A stretch of 64,000 nt of DNA, from NCBI GenBank assembly GCA_051251645.1, contig JBPOEY010000001.1, forward strand, positions 868,001-932,000. Reading direction: 5' to 3'. This document shows, in pieces, positions 25,915-33,487 of the stretch (position 1 is its first letter; each line of letters begins with the position of its first letter). The position numbers were made by a program, and so were the translations under genes. Source of the stretch: Litorimonas sp051251645 (GTDB taxonomy: Bacteria; Pseudomonadota; Alphaproteobacteria; Caulobacterales; Maricaulaceae). Under the pieces are notes generated by a model that did no database searches, was not told the DNA's origin, and worked only from the letters and a program-made list of their open reading frames with translations.

Positions 25915-28062
25915 ATGAAGAAGATACTCCTGTCGTTTGTTGCCCTTATTGTTCTCGTGCTGATTGGCGCGTCGATCTATCTTTGGACCCCAGAGGGTCG
26001 AGCGTTTGATCCCGAAGCTGCCAGAGACGCTGCCGCGCAATATGATGCGCGAATCCTGCGTGATGAATATGGCGTGGCGCACGTTTTCGGGAAAACCGAC
26101 GCGGACGCGCACTTTGGTTTCGCCTACGCTCACGCCGAAGATGCCTGGGAGGTTATGGAAGAAACAATCATGGCCGGACGCGGGGTCGCCAGCCAGTATC
26201 GGGGTCAGGCGGATGCGCCGGGCGATTTCCTCTATGATCTTTTCCGGGTCGAACAGGCTGTGGCTGCCGATGATCTTAGTATTCCCGATGATGTGCGGGC
26301 GATTATGCAAGCCTATGCCGCGGGTGTGAACTTATTCGGCGCGGAACATCCGGACCGTGTCACGCCGGGCCTGTTGCCGGTCACAGAAGATGATATTAAT
26401 TCCGCCGTGATGTGGCTGACGCCGTTCTTCTATCGCTTGGATGGCTATCTTGAGCCGCTATTTAGTGAAACGGACGCACCGCAAGTGTCGCCCTGGGCCC
26501 AAACATCGAGCCTTGATCTTGAAGAGGTCGTGCGCGGATCCAACGGATTTGCCGTCGCCCCATCCCGGAGCGAGGATGGCCATACGCGCCTCGTCGTCAA
26601 TTCGCACCAACCGATGAATGGCCGCTACGCCTGGTATGAAGTTCACCTCGTCAGCGAAGAAGGCCTGAACATTATGGGCGGGACATTCCCCGGCACGCCC
26701 GTGGTGCCGCAAGGGATCACACCCAACACGGCCTGGACCCATACGGTCAACCGTCCCGATCTGGTCGATATTTATAAGCTGGTGGTCGATGATGAAAAGG
26801 ACCCGCAAGCCTATATGTTGGACGGCGAGTGGACAGCGTTTGATCGCGGTGAGTCAAAATTCCGAGTGAAGCTCTGGGGTCCGTTCTCTCTTCCTGTCAA
26901 ACGTGATGCACTCTGGTCCGAACATGGTCCCGTCGTCTCAACACCTAATGGTCACTTTGCCCTGCGTTTCGCCGGCATGGGCGAAACGGCGGCTGTTGAG
27001 CAGTGGTTCCGCATGGCGAAGGCACAAAACCTCGACGAGTGGCGCGAGGCGCTCAATGTGAACGGCGTGCTGTCGTTTAATATCGTCTATGGCGACCGTG
27101 CGGGGAATATCGGTATGATATACAATGGGCGTATTCCAGACCGGATCGAAGGTCCGGATTGGGAGAATATTCTGCCCGGTGATGATAGCCGCTTGATCTG
27201 GGATGGGTTCCGCCCCGTTTCCGATTTGCCGCAAATTTGGAACCCGGATTGCGGTTGGTTGTTCTCTGCCAATGCGACGCCGTTTATGGTCACGGACCCA
27301 CAATGTGATCTTAACCGCGAGGATTACTCCGACACTTTCGGTATTGAAAAGCGGATCACTAATCGGTCGCGCCGGGCTGTGAGCCTGTTCACAGTCGATC
27401 CGTCGATTACCCGCGAAGAATTGCTGCGCTACCGCGCAGATACTGTCTACGCGCCCGAATCATTGCTGATGCAGTTGGTCGTCGAATTAGTCGGCATGCC
27501 AAGTGATGATCCGGCTGTAAAAGCGGCGCAAGACGTCCTTCGTAATTGGGACGGTGATACGGTTCAAGCCTCTCGCGGGGCGGCCTTGGCGGTCATCACA
27601 GGCGTTCGGACGCTGGGCTATGAATATACGGATGAGGCGGAGGCCTCGCTGGAAATTCTCTTGACGGTCGCAAATGAACTCGACGCCGAATTCGGTCAAA
27701 TCGATCCGGAATGGGGCAAGGTGAACCGGATTGCGCGCGGTGATGAAAACTGGCCATTGGACGGCGCGCCCGATGTGTTGCGGGCGATCTATTCTGACAA
27801 AGATGGCGTTGTCAATGAGGGTTACCTCAACGCCTTTGCCGGTGACACGCATATTATGGTCGCCGATTGGGGGCCTAATGGCACGCTTCGCGCCGAGAGC
27901 ATCCTGCAATATGGATCAGCCACGGTTGACGAAACCTCGCCGCACTATGCCGATCAGGTCGAAATGTTTTCAAAGGGCGAGTATAAAACGCTGCACATGA
28001 CACTGGATGATGTGTTGGCGGTTGCGACTGAGGACTATCGTCCCGGAGACGCTCGCCCTTAG
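25915..28062 (+). CDS. Penicillin acylase/AHL acylase family Ntn-hydrolase
   Basis: This is a periplasmic N-terminal nucleophile amidohydrolase of 715 residues. A signal anchor (about 4-26) is followed by the alpha-chain region (DEYGVAHVFGKTDADAHFGFAYAHAEDAW) and then the self-processing site RGSNGFAV, where Gly-Ser cleavage (Ser about 209) would free the catalytic Ser at the N-terminus of the beta chain. The beta chain shows NSHQPM, GTPVVPQGITPNTAWTHT and related conserved blocks. Family members remove acyl chains from penicillin G, aculeacin or N-acyl homoserine lactones; sequence alone does not choose among these. It is monocistronic and converges on alr. Quorum-quenching activity is a plausible but unproved role. 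Confidence 0.9.
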   Translation: MKKILLSFVALIVLVLIGASIYLWTPEGRAFDPEAARDAAAQYDARILRDEYGVAHVFGKTDADAHFGFAYAHAEDAWEVMEETIMAGRGVASQYRGQADAPGDFLYDLFRVEQAVAADDLSIPDDVRAIMQAYAAGVNLFGAEHPDRVTPGLLPVTEDDINSAVMWLTPFFYRLDGYLEPLFSETDAPQVSPWAQTSSLDLEEVVRGSNGFAVAPSRSEDGHTRLVVNSHQPMNGRYAWYEVHLVSEEGLNIMGGTFPGTPVVPQGITPNTAWTHTVNRPDLVDIYKLVVDDEKDPQAYMLDGEWTAFDRGESKFRVKLWGPFSLPVKRDALWSEHGPVVSTPNGHFALRFAGMGETAAVEQWFRMAKAQNLDEWREALNVNGVLSFNIVYGDRAGNIGMIYNGRIPDRIEGPDWENILPGDDSRLIWDGFRPVSDLPQIWNPDCGWLFSANATPFMVTDPQCDLNREDYSDTFGIEKRITNRSRRAVSLFTVDPSITREELLRYRADTVYAPESLLMQLVVELVGMPSDDPAVKAAQDVLRNWDGDTVQASRGAALAVITGVRTLGYEYTDEAEASLEILLTVANELDAEFGQIDPEWGKVNRIARGDENWPLDGAPDVLRAIYSDKDGVVNEGYLNAFAGDTHIMVADWGPNGTLRAESILQYGSATVDETSPHYADQVEMFSKGEYKTLHMTLDDVLAVATEDYRPGDARP

Positions 28063-28078
28063 TTGATTGCCCTGTAAG

Positions 28079-29287
28079 CTATCGTCGAGACGGCGGTCGC
28101 TTTGAAGATTGTGAACGGTTCGACGATGGTTGCTTGCTAGGCGTTGATCGATTGGACGGCCGCGGCCCGGACTTCATCGGCTCTTGTCGTGGCTTCCAAT
28201 AATCGCGGCGCACACGTTGTCCGAGGCGGGCGAGAAGCTCATAATTGATCGTACCCGCTTCGCGGGCACGTTCTTCCATATGCTCCCCGAGGAATTCGAC
28301 CACGCCGCCGACTTGCACGGGCAAATGAATATCGCTCGTATCGAGGGTCGTCAGGTCCATGGAAACACGCCCGACGACGGGAATGGGCTGGTCGTGAATA
28401 ACGCCGTGGCCTGTGTTGCTGAGCGCAACCGGAACGCCGTCCGCGTAGCCCGCGCCAACAACCGCGAGACGCATATCGCGCTCGGCCGTATGGGTGGCGT
28501 CATAGCCGATGTTTTCTCCGGCTTTGATATAGCGGATCTGCAAAATCGGGGCGAGCATCTTAACGACAGATTTGCCGACTTCTTTGTCAGGGCGGTCCGT
28601 GGCTTTGCCGCCGTAAAGGCCAATGCCGGGACGCACCATATTGAGGTGATAGTTTTTCCCCAGATAGATACCCGCCGTATTGGCAAGGCTCAGCGGTGTC
28701 TCGGGTAGTCCTGCCGCCAGACGTTTGAACGTCACCAATTGCTGGGCATTCATCGGATGATCCGTGATCGACGCACAAGCGAGGTGGCTCATGACCCAAT
28801 CGGGCTTGATCGCACGAAACAGGTCCTTTTCATGTGCGAGGGCTTTAACTTCGAGTTCTGATAATCCGAGGCGGTTCATGCCCGTATCGATGTGGATGGC
28901 CGTGTAGGGTGGATCATTGACCTCACGGCTGACTTCCGCCCAATAGCGCGCTTGGTCCATGGAACTGATGACAGGCTTGAGTTTCGCGCCGAGTAAGGTG
29001 CCTTTGTCGCGCGGTGCCGGGCCGTTCAGCACATAGATGGCGCCGTTCGGGCCAATCGCGTCGCGCAAAATTTTGCCTTCGCCCGCCGTTGCGACGAAGA
29101 AGATACGGCAGCCTGTGCCGTAAAGAGCGCGCCCAATGGCTTCAATCCCGAGCCCATAAGCGTCGGCTTTGACGGAGGACGCGACTTTGGCGCGGGGCGT
29201 CAGCGCTTTAAGCGCTTCGTAGTTCGCCTTCACCTGTGCAAGATCTACGCGCAGGGTCGGACGGGTGGAATAGGGCGGTAAGGTCAT
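28079..29287 (-). CDS. alr: Alanine racemase
   Basis: This is a PLP-dependent racemase that makes D-alanine for peptidoglycan. The 402-residue product has the N-terminal PLP barrel with the Schiff-base lysine in VKADAYGLG (about residue 40) and the catalytic tyrosine in GAGYADG (about 280), plus HIDTGMNRLG and MVRPGIGLYG. The C-terminal beta domain contains GRVSMDLTTLD. About 35 residues past the usual end form a Ser/Pro/Arg/Lys-rich tail not expected for the family. I chose the ATG at 29287 over one at 29323 because the extra residues do not fit the fold. It converges on the acylase gene with a 16 bp gap, and 57 bp separate it from the eda stop. Confidence 0.95.
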   Translation of the reverse strand: MTLPPYSTRPTLRVDLAQVKANYEALKALTPRAKVASSVKADAYGLGIEAIGRALYGTGCRIFFVATAGEGKILRDAIGPNGAIYVLNGPAPRDKGTLLGAKLKPVISSMDQARYWAEVSREVNDPPYTAIHIDTGMNRLGLSELEVKALAHEKDLFRAIKPDWVMSHLACASITDHPMNAQQLVTFKRLAAGLPETPLSLANTAGIYLGKNYHLNMVRPGIGLYGGKATDRPDKEVGKSVVKMLAPILQIRYIKAGENIGYDATHTAERDMRLAVVGAGYADGVPVALSNTGHGVIHDQPIPVVGRVSMDLTTLDTSDIHLPVQVGGVVEFLGEHMEERAREAGTINYELLARLGQRVRRDYWKPRQEPMKSGPRPSNRSTPSKQPSSNRSQSSKRPPSRR

Positions 29288-29344
29288 CGCCGCGCGCGTA
29301 GAGGCGCATTGGGGCGAATGCAAGGCGGGCGGGCGGTGGCGCGC

Positions 29345-29959
29345 TTAGAGTTGCGTCGCGATTTTAGCATTACGCGTGATCGCGTCCCAATCGCGAGAGG
29401 CGAGCGAAGCCTTGTCCGCGACCCACGATCCGCCCACGCAAATGACGCTGGATAGATCAAGATAACGACGGACATCATCGCGACCAATCCCGCCCGTTGG
29501 CATAAAGCTCAATTGGGGCAGGGGGCCGCCAATGGCCTTAAGCGTAGAAACTCCGCCCGCAGCTTCGGCGGGGAAAAACTTCACCGTGTCGTAGCCCCGT
29601 TCCAACATCGCAACGGCTTCGCCGACCGTGCTGATGCCGGGAACGCAGGGAATTTTGTTAGTGGCTATCGCGTCCGCGAGACGCGGGGTTGTTCCGGGCG
29701 TAACGATGAAATCGACCCCAACTTTGGCTAGACGCTCCACTTGTGCGGTATCGATAACAGTCCCGACACCCAACAGAATGTCGTGGTTCGCATTTTTGAG
29801 GGTTTCAATCACCTTGAAGGCATTGGGTGTTCGCAAGGTCAACTCAATCACATCAATGCCGCCTGCTACGAGGGCATCGGCGAGGGGCACCGCGTCATCC
29901 GGTGAGTCAAGGGCGACAACCGGGACGACTTGGCATCGTTGAAGACGTTGAATGTCCAT
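29345..29959 (-). CDS. eda: KDPG aldolase (2-keto-3-deoxy-6-phosphogluconate aldolase)
   Basis: Eda cleaves KDPG to pyruvate and glyceraldehyde 3-phosphate, the last step specific to the Entner-Doudoroff pathway. The 204-residue class I aldolase has the catalytic Glu in IELTLRT (about 39-45), the Schiff-base lysine in VKFFPAE (about 126), and the phosphate-binding GGIGRDD. I chose the ATG at 29959 because GAGG lies upstream; the frame extends 30 codons further with no family similarity. It is transcribed away from the lacI-type regulator, with a palindromic operator (30025-30040) in the shared gap and a TTGACA -35-like hexamer inside that operator. Confidence 0.95.
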   Translation of the reverse strand: MDIQRLQRCQVVPVVALDSPDDAVPLADALVAGGIDVIELTLRTPNAFKVIETLKNANHDILLGVGTVIDTAQVERLAKVGVDFIVTPGTTPRLADAIATNKIPCVPGISTVGEAVAMLERGYDTVKFFPAEAAGGVSTLKAIGGPLPQLSFMPTGGIGRDDVRRYLDLSSVICVGGSWVADKASLASRDWDAITRNAKIATQL

Positions 29960-30024
29960 AAAAAACCTCGATTGTGAAAAGCCGTACTTAGAGCAATCGG
30001 AACGCTGATGCGGGCTAGGGTCAC

Positions 30025-30040
30025 TTGACACCGCTGTCAA
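30025..30040. promoter_or_regulatory. Palindromic operator in the eda-lacI gap
   Basis: TTGACACCGCTGTCAA is an inverted repeat matching in 14 of 16 positions. It lies 65 bp upstream of the eda ATG and 97 bp upstream of the regulator ATG. The same core, TTGACA-(4)-TGTCA, recurs in front of zwf at 31166. Size, symmetry and central CG are typical of LacI-family operators, so I infer that the adjacent regulator binds here. The TTGACA on the minus strand could double as the eda -35 box. Confidence 0.8.
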
Positions 30041-30136
30041 TGCCGCCAAACGTGTGAGATATGGTCAGACCCCGAACGAGTCTATCTCCGTTATTTACGC
30101 CACGCTATATTGCGCTTTGGAGGACATAAAGAGGTT

Positions 30137-31138
30137 ATGAAAACGACCATTACCGATGTGGCCAAACAGGCCGGCGTGTCGATGAAGACCGTCTCTCGCG
30201 TTTTAAACAAGGAACCGAATGTCGCGAAAACTACGCGGGAGCGGGTTTTAGAAGCGGCGGCAGACCTGCAATATCGGCCGAATTTAGCCGCGCGCGGCTT
30301 GGCGAGTTCACGGTCTTATTTGATTGCTTTGCTCTACGATAACCCCAATCCGAACTATATTATTCAAATACAGCGCGGCGCGATCGAAGCGTGTCGCCAG
30401 CATGGTTATCACCTTTTGCTTGAACCCATGACGCGCGAACAGGCGTCTGGTCCTGATGTTGCCCATTTGTTGGCTCGTCTAGGTGTCGACGGGGTCATTC
30501 TAACGCCGCCATTGTCAGACTGTATGCCGCTTCGACATGAAATGCAGAAACTGGGTCTTCGCTATGTCGTTGTCGCGCCCGGTGAAGTGGGTGATTTTCC
30601 ATCGGTGCGTATGGATGACGTCAAGGCCGCGACAGAAATGGCAACCTATCTGATTGACCAAGGCCATCGTGACATTGGCTTCATCATCGGCCACCCGGAT
30701 CATGTCTCCAGCCGGAAGCGTCGCGACGGTTTTGCTGCCGCTCTCGCGGCCGCAGGCTTGACCTTAAATGATGATCGAATGGTGCAAGGGGACTTTACCT
30801 TCCGCTCTGGGGTTAAGGCCGCAGAGACATTTTTGGGAGACGCGCAGAACAGACCGACAGCCATCTTTGCGTCCAATGATGATATGGCCGCCGGCGTGCT
30901 CAGCGTCGCAGGGCGTTTGGGAATTGACGTGCCGAACGCGCTCTCGGTCTGTGGATTTGATAATACGGCGATCGCGCAAATCATCTGGCCTAAACTGACA
31001 ACTGTGGCTCAGCCTATTCGACAAATGGGGTTTAAAGCGGCGGAGGTCCTGCTGGACCGTTCGGTAAGTGATGTGCCTGTTGTTCACACCTTGGACTTTG
31101 AAATTATTGTGCGGGAATCAACTGGGACACCAAAGTAA
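30137..31138 (+). CDS. LacI family transcriptional regulator of the Entner-Doudoroff locus
   Basis: This 333-residue DNA-binding repressor has a LacI helix-turn-helix and hinge (about 1-60: TITDVAKQAGVSMKTVSRVL, then YRPNLAARGL) and a periplasmic-binding-protein-like sensor domain (about 62-330: DGVILTPPLSD, GFIIGHPDH, AIFASNDDMAAG, VCGFDNT). I chose the ATG at 30137 because AAGAGGTT lies just upstream and the protein then begins at the HTH; an in-frame start at 30110 would add nine residues. It is divergent from eda and upstream of zwf-pgl-edd-glk, with matching palindromes in both gaps. The ligand is probably a pathway sugar phosphate; that is inference. Confidence 0.92.
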   Translation: MKTTITDVAKQAGVSMKTVSRVLNKEPNVAKTTRERVLEAAADLQYRPNLAARGLASSRSYLIALLYDNPNPNYIIQIQRGAIEACRQHGYHLLLEPMTREQASGPDVAHLLARLGVDGVILTPPLSDCMPLRHEMQKLGLRYVVVAPGEVGDFPSVRMDDVKAATEMATYLIDQGHRDIGFIIGHPDHVSSRKRRDGFAAALAAAGLTLNDDRMVQGDFTFRSGVKAAETFLGDAQNRPTAIFASNDDMAAGVLSVAGRLGIDVPNALSVCGFDNTAIAQIIWPKLTTVAQPIRQMGFKAAEVLLDRSVSDVPVVHTLDFEIIVRESTGTPK

Positions 31139-31165
31139 TCCGTGGTGTGTATAAGTCCCAATTCA

Positions 31166-31181
31166 TTGACAGCGCTGTCAC
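31166..31181. promoter_or_regulatory. Palindromic operator and -35 element upstream of zwf
   Basis: TTGACAGCGCTGTCAC contains a perfect 14-bp palindrome (TGACAGCGCTGTCA, 31167-31180), nearly identical to the eda-side site. The first six bases are a consensus -35 hexamer, and an AT-rich CATATCA segment lies 17-18 bp downstream as a candidate -10 box, so a bound repressor would block the zwf promoter. It is 70 bp upstream of the zwf ATG. Confidence 0.83.
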
Positions 31182-31250
31182 AGTTCAGCATATCAGGATT
31201 CATATATCGGTCACTTCGGCCGATCCCGAGTTTATGGATAGAGATGCACC

Positions 31251-32768
31251 ATGGCGGAGCGTGATCCTGATGTAACGAAACAGCCGGATCCTGCGGGGAA
31301 ATCCGGCTTTGTCCCCGTTGATCCCTTTGAATTGGTCGTATTCGGCGCGACAGGTGATTTGGCACGGCGTAAGTTGCTGCCGTCACTATACCACCGTTAT
31401 TGCGATGGACAGATTCCCGCTAATTCTCGTATCATCGGAGCGTCGCGATCAGAGCTGACCCGGGATGAGTTCGTCAAAATGGTGACGGATGCTTATTATG
31501 AATTCGAGGATCATCCGGATTTCAAACCGGATTCCTTTACGCGCTTCACCGAAATGCTGGATTATGTCGCCGTCGACGTCACAGATGATGATGACGGTTG
31601 GGACGATTTGGCAAAGTTGATCGGGAAACAATCCGATCTGATACGCATTTTCTATTTGGCCATGCCGCCCCGCCTCTTTGTCAAGATCGCGCAAGGACTC
31701 GACGCTGCAGGCCTGGCCCATAATAAAAGCCGAGTTGTGCTCGAAAAACCGCTGGGTAAGGATTTTGCATCAGCGGACGAGATTAATGAGGGCGTTGGCC
31801 GGGTTTTCGACGAAAACCGCATTTATCGGATTGATCATTACCTCGGCAAAGAAACAGTCCAGAACCTTATGGTGCTGCGCTTTGGCAATATTTTGCTCGA
31901 GCCGCTTTGGAATAGTCGGGCAATTGAACATATTGAACTCACTGTTGCGGAAAGCCTCGGGGTCGAAGGGCGTGGCAGCTATTATGATGGCTCTGGTGCG
32001 TTACGCGATATGGTTCAAAATCACCTGTTGCAGTTGCTATGCCTTACGACAATGGAACCGCCAGCCTCCATTGATGCGGATGATTTGCGGACTGAAAAAA
32101 TTAAAGTTTTGAGGGCGTTACGGCCTGTTACGGCGGAAAACGTCAAAGCGACGACCGTGCGTGCGCAATATGTTCGCGGTCAAGTCGATGGGGAACCTGT
32201 GGCGGATTACTTATCCGATGCCGAAGTCGACGAATCCAAGACGGAGAGCTTCGTTGCGATCCATACGGAAATCGAAAACTGGCGCTGGGCCGGGGTGCCA
32301 ATCTATATTCGAACCGGCAAACGCATGGCGAGTAAGCGCTCGGAAATCGTTATTCAATTCCGTCCCGTGCCTCATTCTATCTTCCCGGACACGACGAATA
32401 TTACGCCGAATAAGCTGGTCATCCGGTTGCAGCCTGATGAGGCGGTAAAGCTGTGGATGGAGATTAAAGAGCCCGGGGCGGGCGGGCTCCGTCTCAAGAC
32501 GCTTCCGCTCAACTTGTCCTATGCCGATAATTTCACCGTCCGTTATCCGGACGCTTATGAGCGCCTCTTAATGGATGTTGTGCGCGGTAATCTCTCGCTC
32601 TTTATGCGTCGAGATGAGGTCGAAGAGGCTTGGCGCTGGGTCGATGGTATTATCGACGCGTGGGAAGAAACGGATCAACGGATCAGCCTTTATCCCGCTG
32701 GCTCAGACGGGCCCGATGCGGCCGTTTTCATGCTGGAACAACGCGGCGATCGGTGGTCGGAACTCTGA
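31251..32768 (+). CDS. zwf: Glucose-6-phosphate dehydrogenase
   Basis: Zwf oxidises glucose 6-phosphate to 6-phosphogluconolactone with NAD(P)+, the entry to the Entner-Doudoroff and pentose phosphate routes. The 505-residue product has the dinucleotide-binding motif GATGDLARRKL (about 32-42) and the substrate/active-site signature RIDHYLGKE (about 193-201, catalytic His within it), plus KPLGKDFASA. It is the first gene of zwf-pgl-edd-glk; its TGA overlaps the pgl ATG (TGATG at 32766-32770). A palindromic operator overlapping the likely -35 box sits upstream. Confidence 0.97.
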   Translation: MAERDPDVTKQPDPAGKSGFVPVDPFELVVFGATGDLARRKLLPSLYHRYCDGQIPANSRIIGASRSELTRDEFVKMVTDAYYEFEDHPDFKPDSFTRFTEMLDYVAVDVTDDDDGWDDLAKLIGKQSDLIRIFYLAMPPRLFVKIAQGLDAAGLAHNKSRVVLEKPLGKDFASADEINEGVGRVFDENRIYRIDHYLGKETVQNLMVLRFGNILLEPLWNSRAIEHIELTVAESLGVEGRGSYYDGSGALRDMVQNHLLQLLCLTTMEPPASIDADDLRTEKIKVLRALRPVTAENVKATTVRAQYVRGQVDGEPVADYLSDAEVDESKTESFVAIHTEIENWRWAGVPIYIRTGKRMASKRSEIVIQFRPVPHSIFPDTTNITPNKLVIRLQPDEAVKLWMEIKEPGAGGLRLKTLPLNLSYADNFTVRYPDAYERLLMDVVRGNLSLFMRRDEVEEAWRWVDGIIDAWEETDQRISLYPAGSDGPDAAVFMLEQRGDRWSEL

Positions 32769-33487
32769 TGCCCAGCCTGGATATCAAACTTTTCAAAGAT
32801 AAAGCTGCGCTCGTTCAAGCGGCGACGACGCACTTGTCGACCGTGCTGGATGACGCGTTAGAGGCGCGCGGACGCGCCAGTGCTATGCTGTCTGGTGGAT
32901 CCAGTCCGAAACCCATTTATGAGGCACTCGCGAACAGGCCTTTAGCGTGGGACGGGGTCGGGATTAGTCTTGTCGATGAACGTTGGGTGCCGAGTGGCGT
33001 GCCGGGTTCGAATGCCGACTTCATCCGGGACTGCTTTTCAGGGACTCCGGCGGAGAGCGCTTTTTTCGTGCCGCTTTATAACGGCGACGCCTCTCCCGAT
33101 GCGGGGCTGGCCGCCGCGGAGCAAGCCCTCGCATTAATCGCTCAACCGTTCGATTTGTGTGTGCTCGGCATGGGCATGGATGGGCATACCGCGTCTTGGT
33201 TCCCCTACAGCGGTGGCCTGGTTGCGGCGCTCGATATGGAGAACACAGATACGCTCGCAGCGATTGACGCGACAGGGTGCGCCGTCGCTGGCGACCATAC
33301 TGACCGCATTACACTCACGCTGTCCGCCGTCTCTGCCTGCCGGAATATTATTTTACTCTTGCCCAGTGCGGAAAAGCTCTCCGTGTTCAAAGCGGCCGCA
33401 AAACAAGATATACTTGAGGCGCCTGTAAAAGCGCTTCATGCGCTAAAAAATCGCCTGACTGTCTATGCCTTGGAGGGAACTCAATGA
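32768..33487 (+). CDS. pgl: 6-phosphogluconolactonase
   Basis: Pgl hydrolyses 6-phosphogluconolactone to 6-phosphogluconate. The 239-residue product is of the DevB/SOL type (NagB fold): SGGSSPKPIYEAL near the N-terminus, DERWVPSGVPGSN (about 68-80) and LGMGMDGHTASWFP (about 135-148) are the family's phosphate-binding and catalytic blocks. The ATG at 32768 overlaps the zwf stop; the open frame upstream is just the end of zwf in another frame. Its own stop overlaps the edd start (ATGA at 33484-33487). Confidence 0.96.
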   Translation: MPSLDIKLFKDKAALVQAATTHLSTVLDDALEARGRASAMLSGGSSPKPIYEALANRPLAWDGVGISLVDERWVPSGVPGSNADFIRDCFSGTPAESAFFVPLYNGDASPDAGLAAAEQALALIAQPFDLCVLGMGMDGHTASWFPYSGGLVAALDMENTDTLAAIDATGCAVAGDHTDRITLTLSAVSACRNIILLLPSAEKLSVFKAAAKQDILEAPVKALHALKNRLTVYALEGTQ

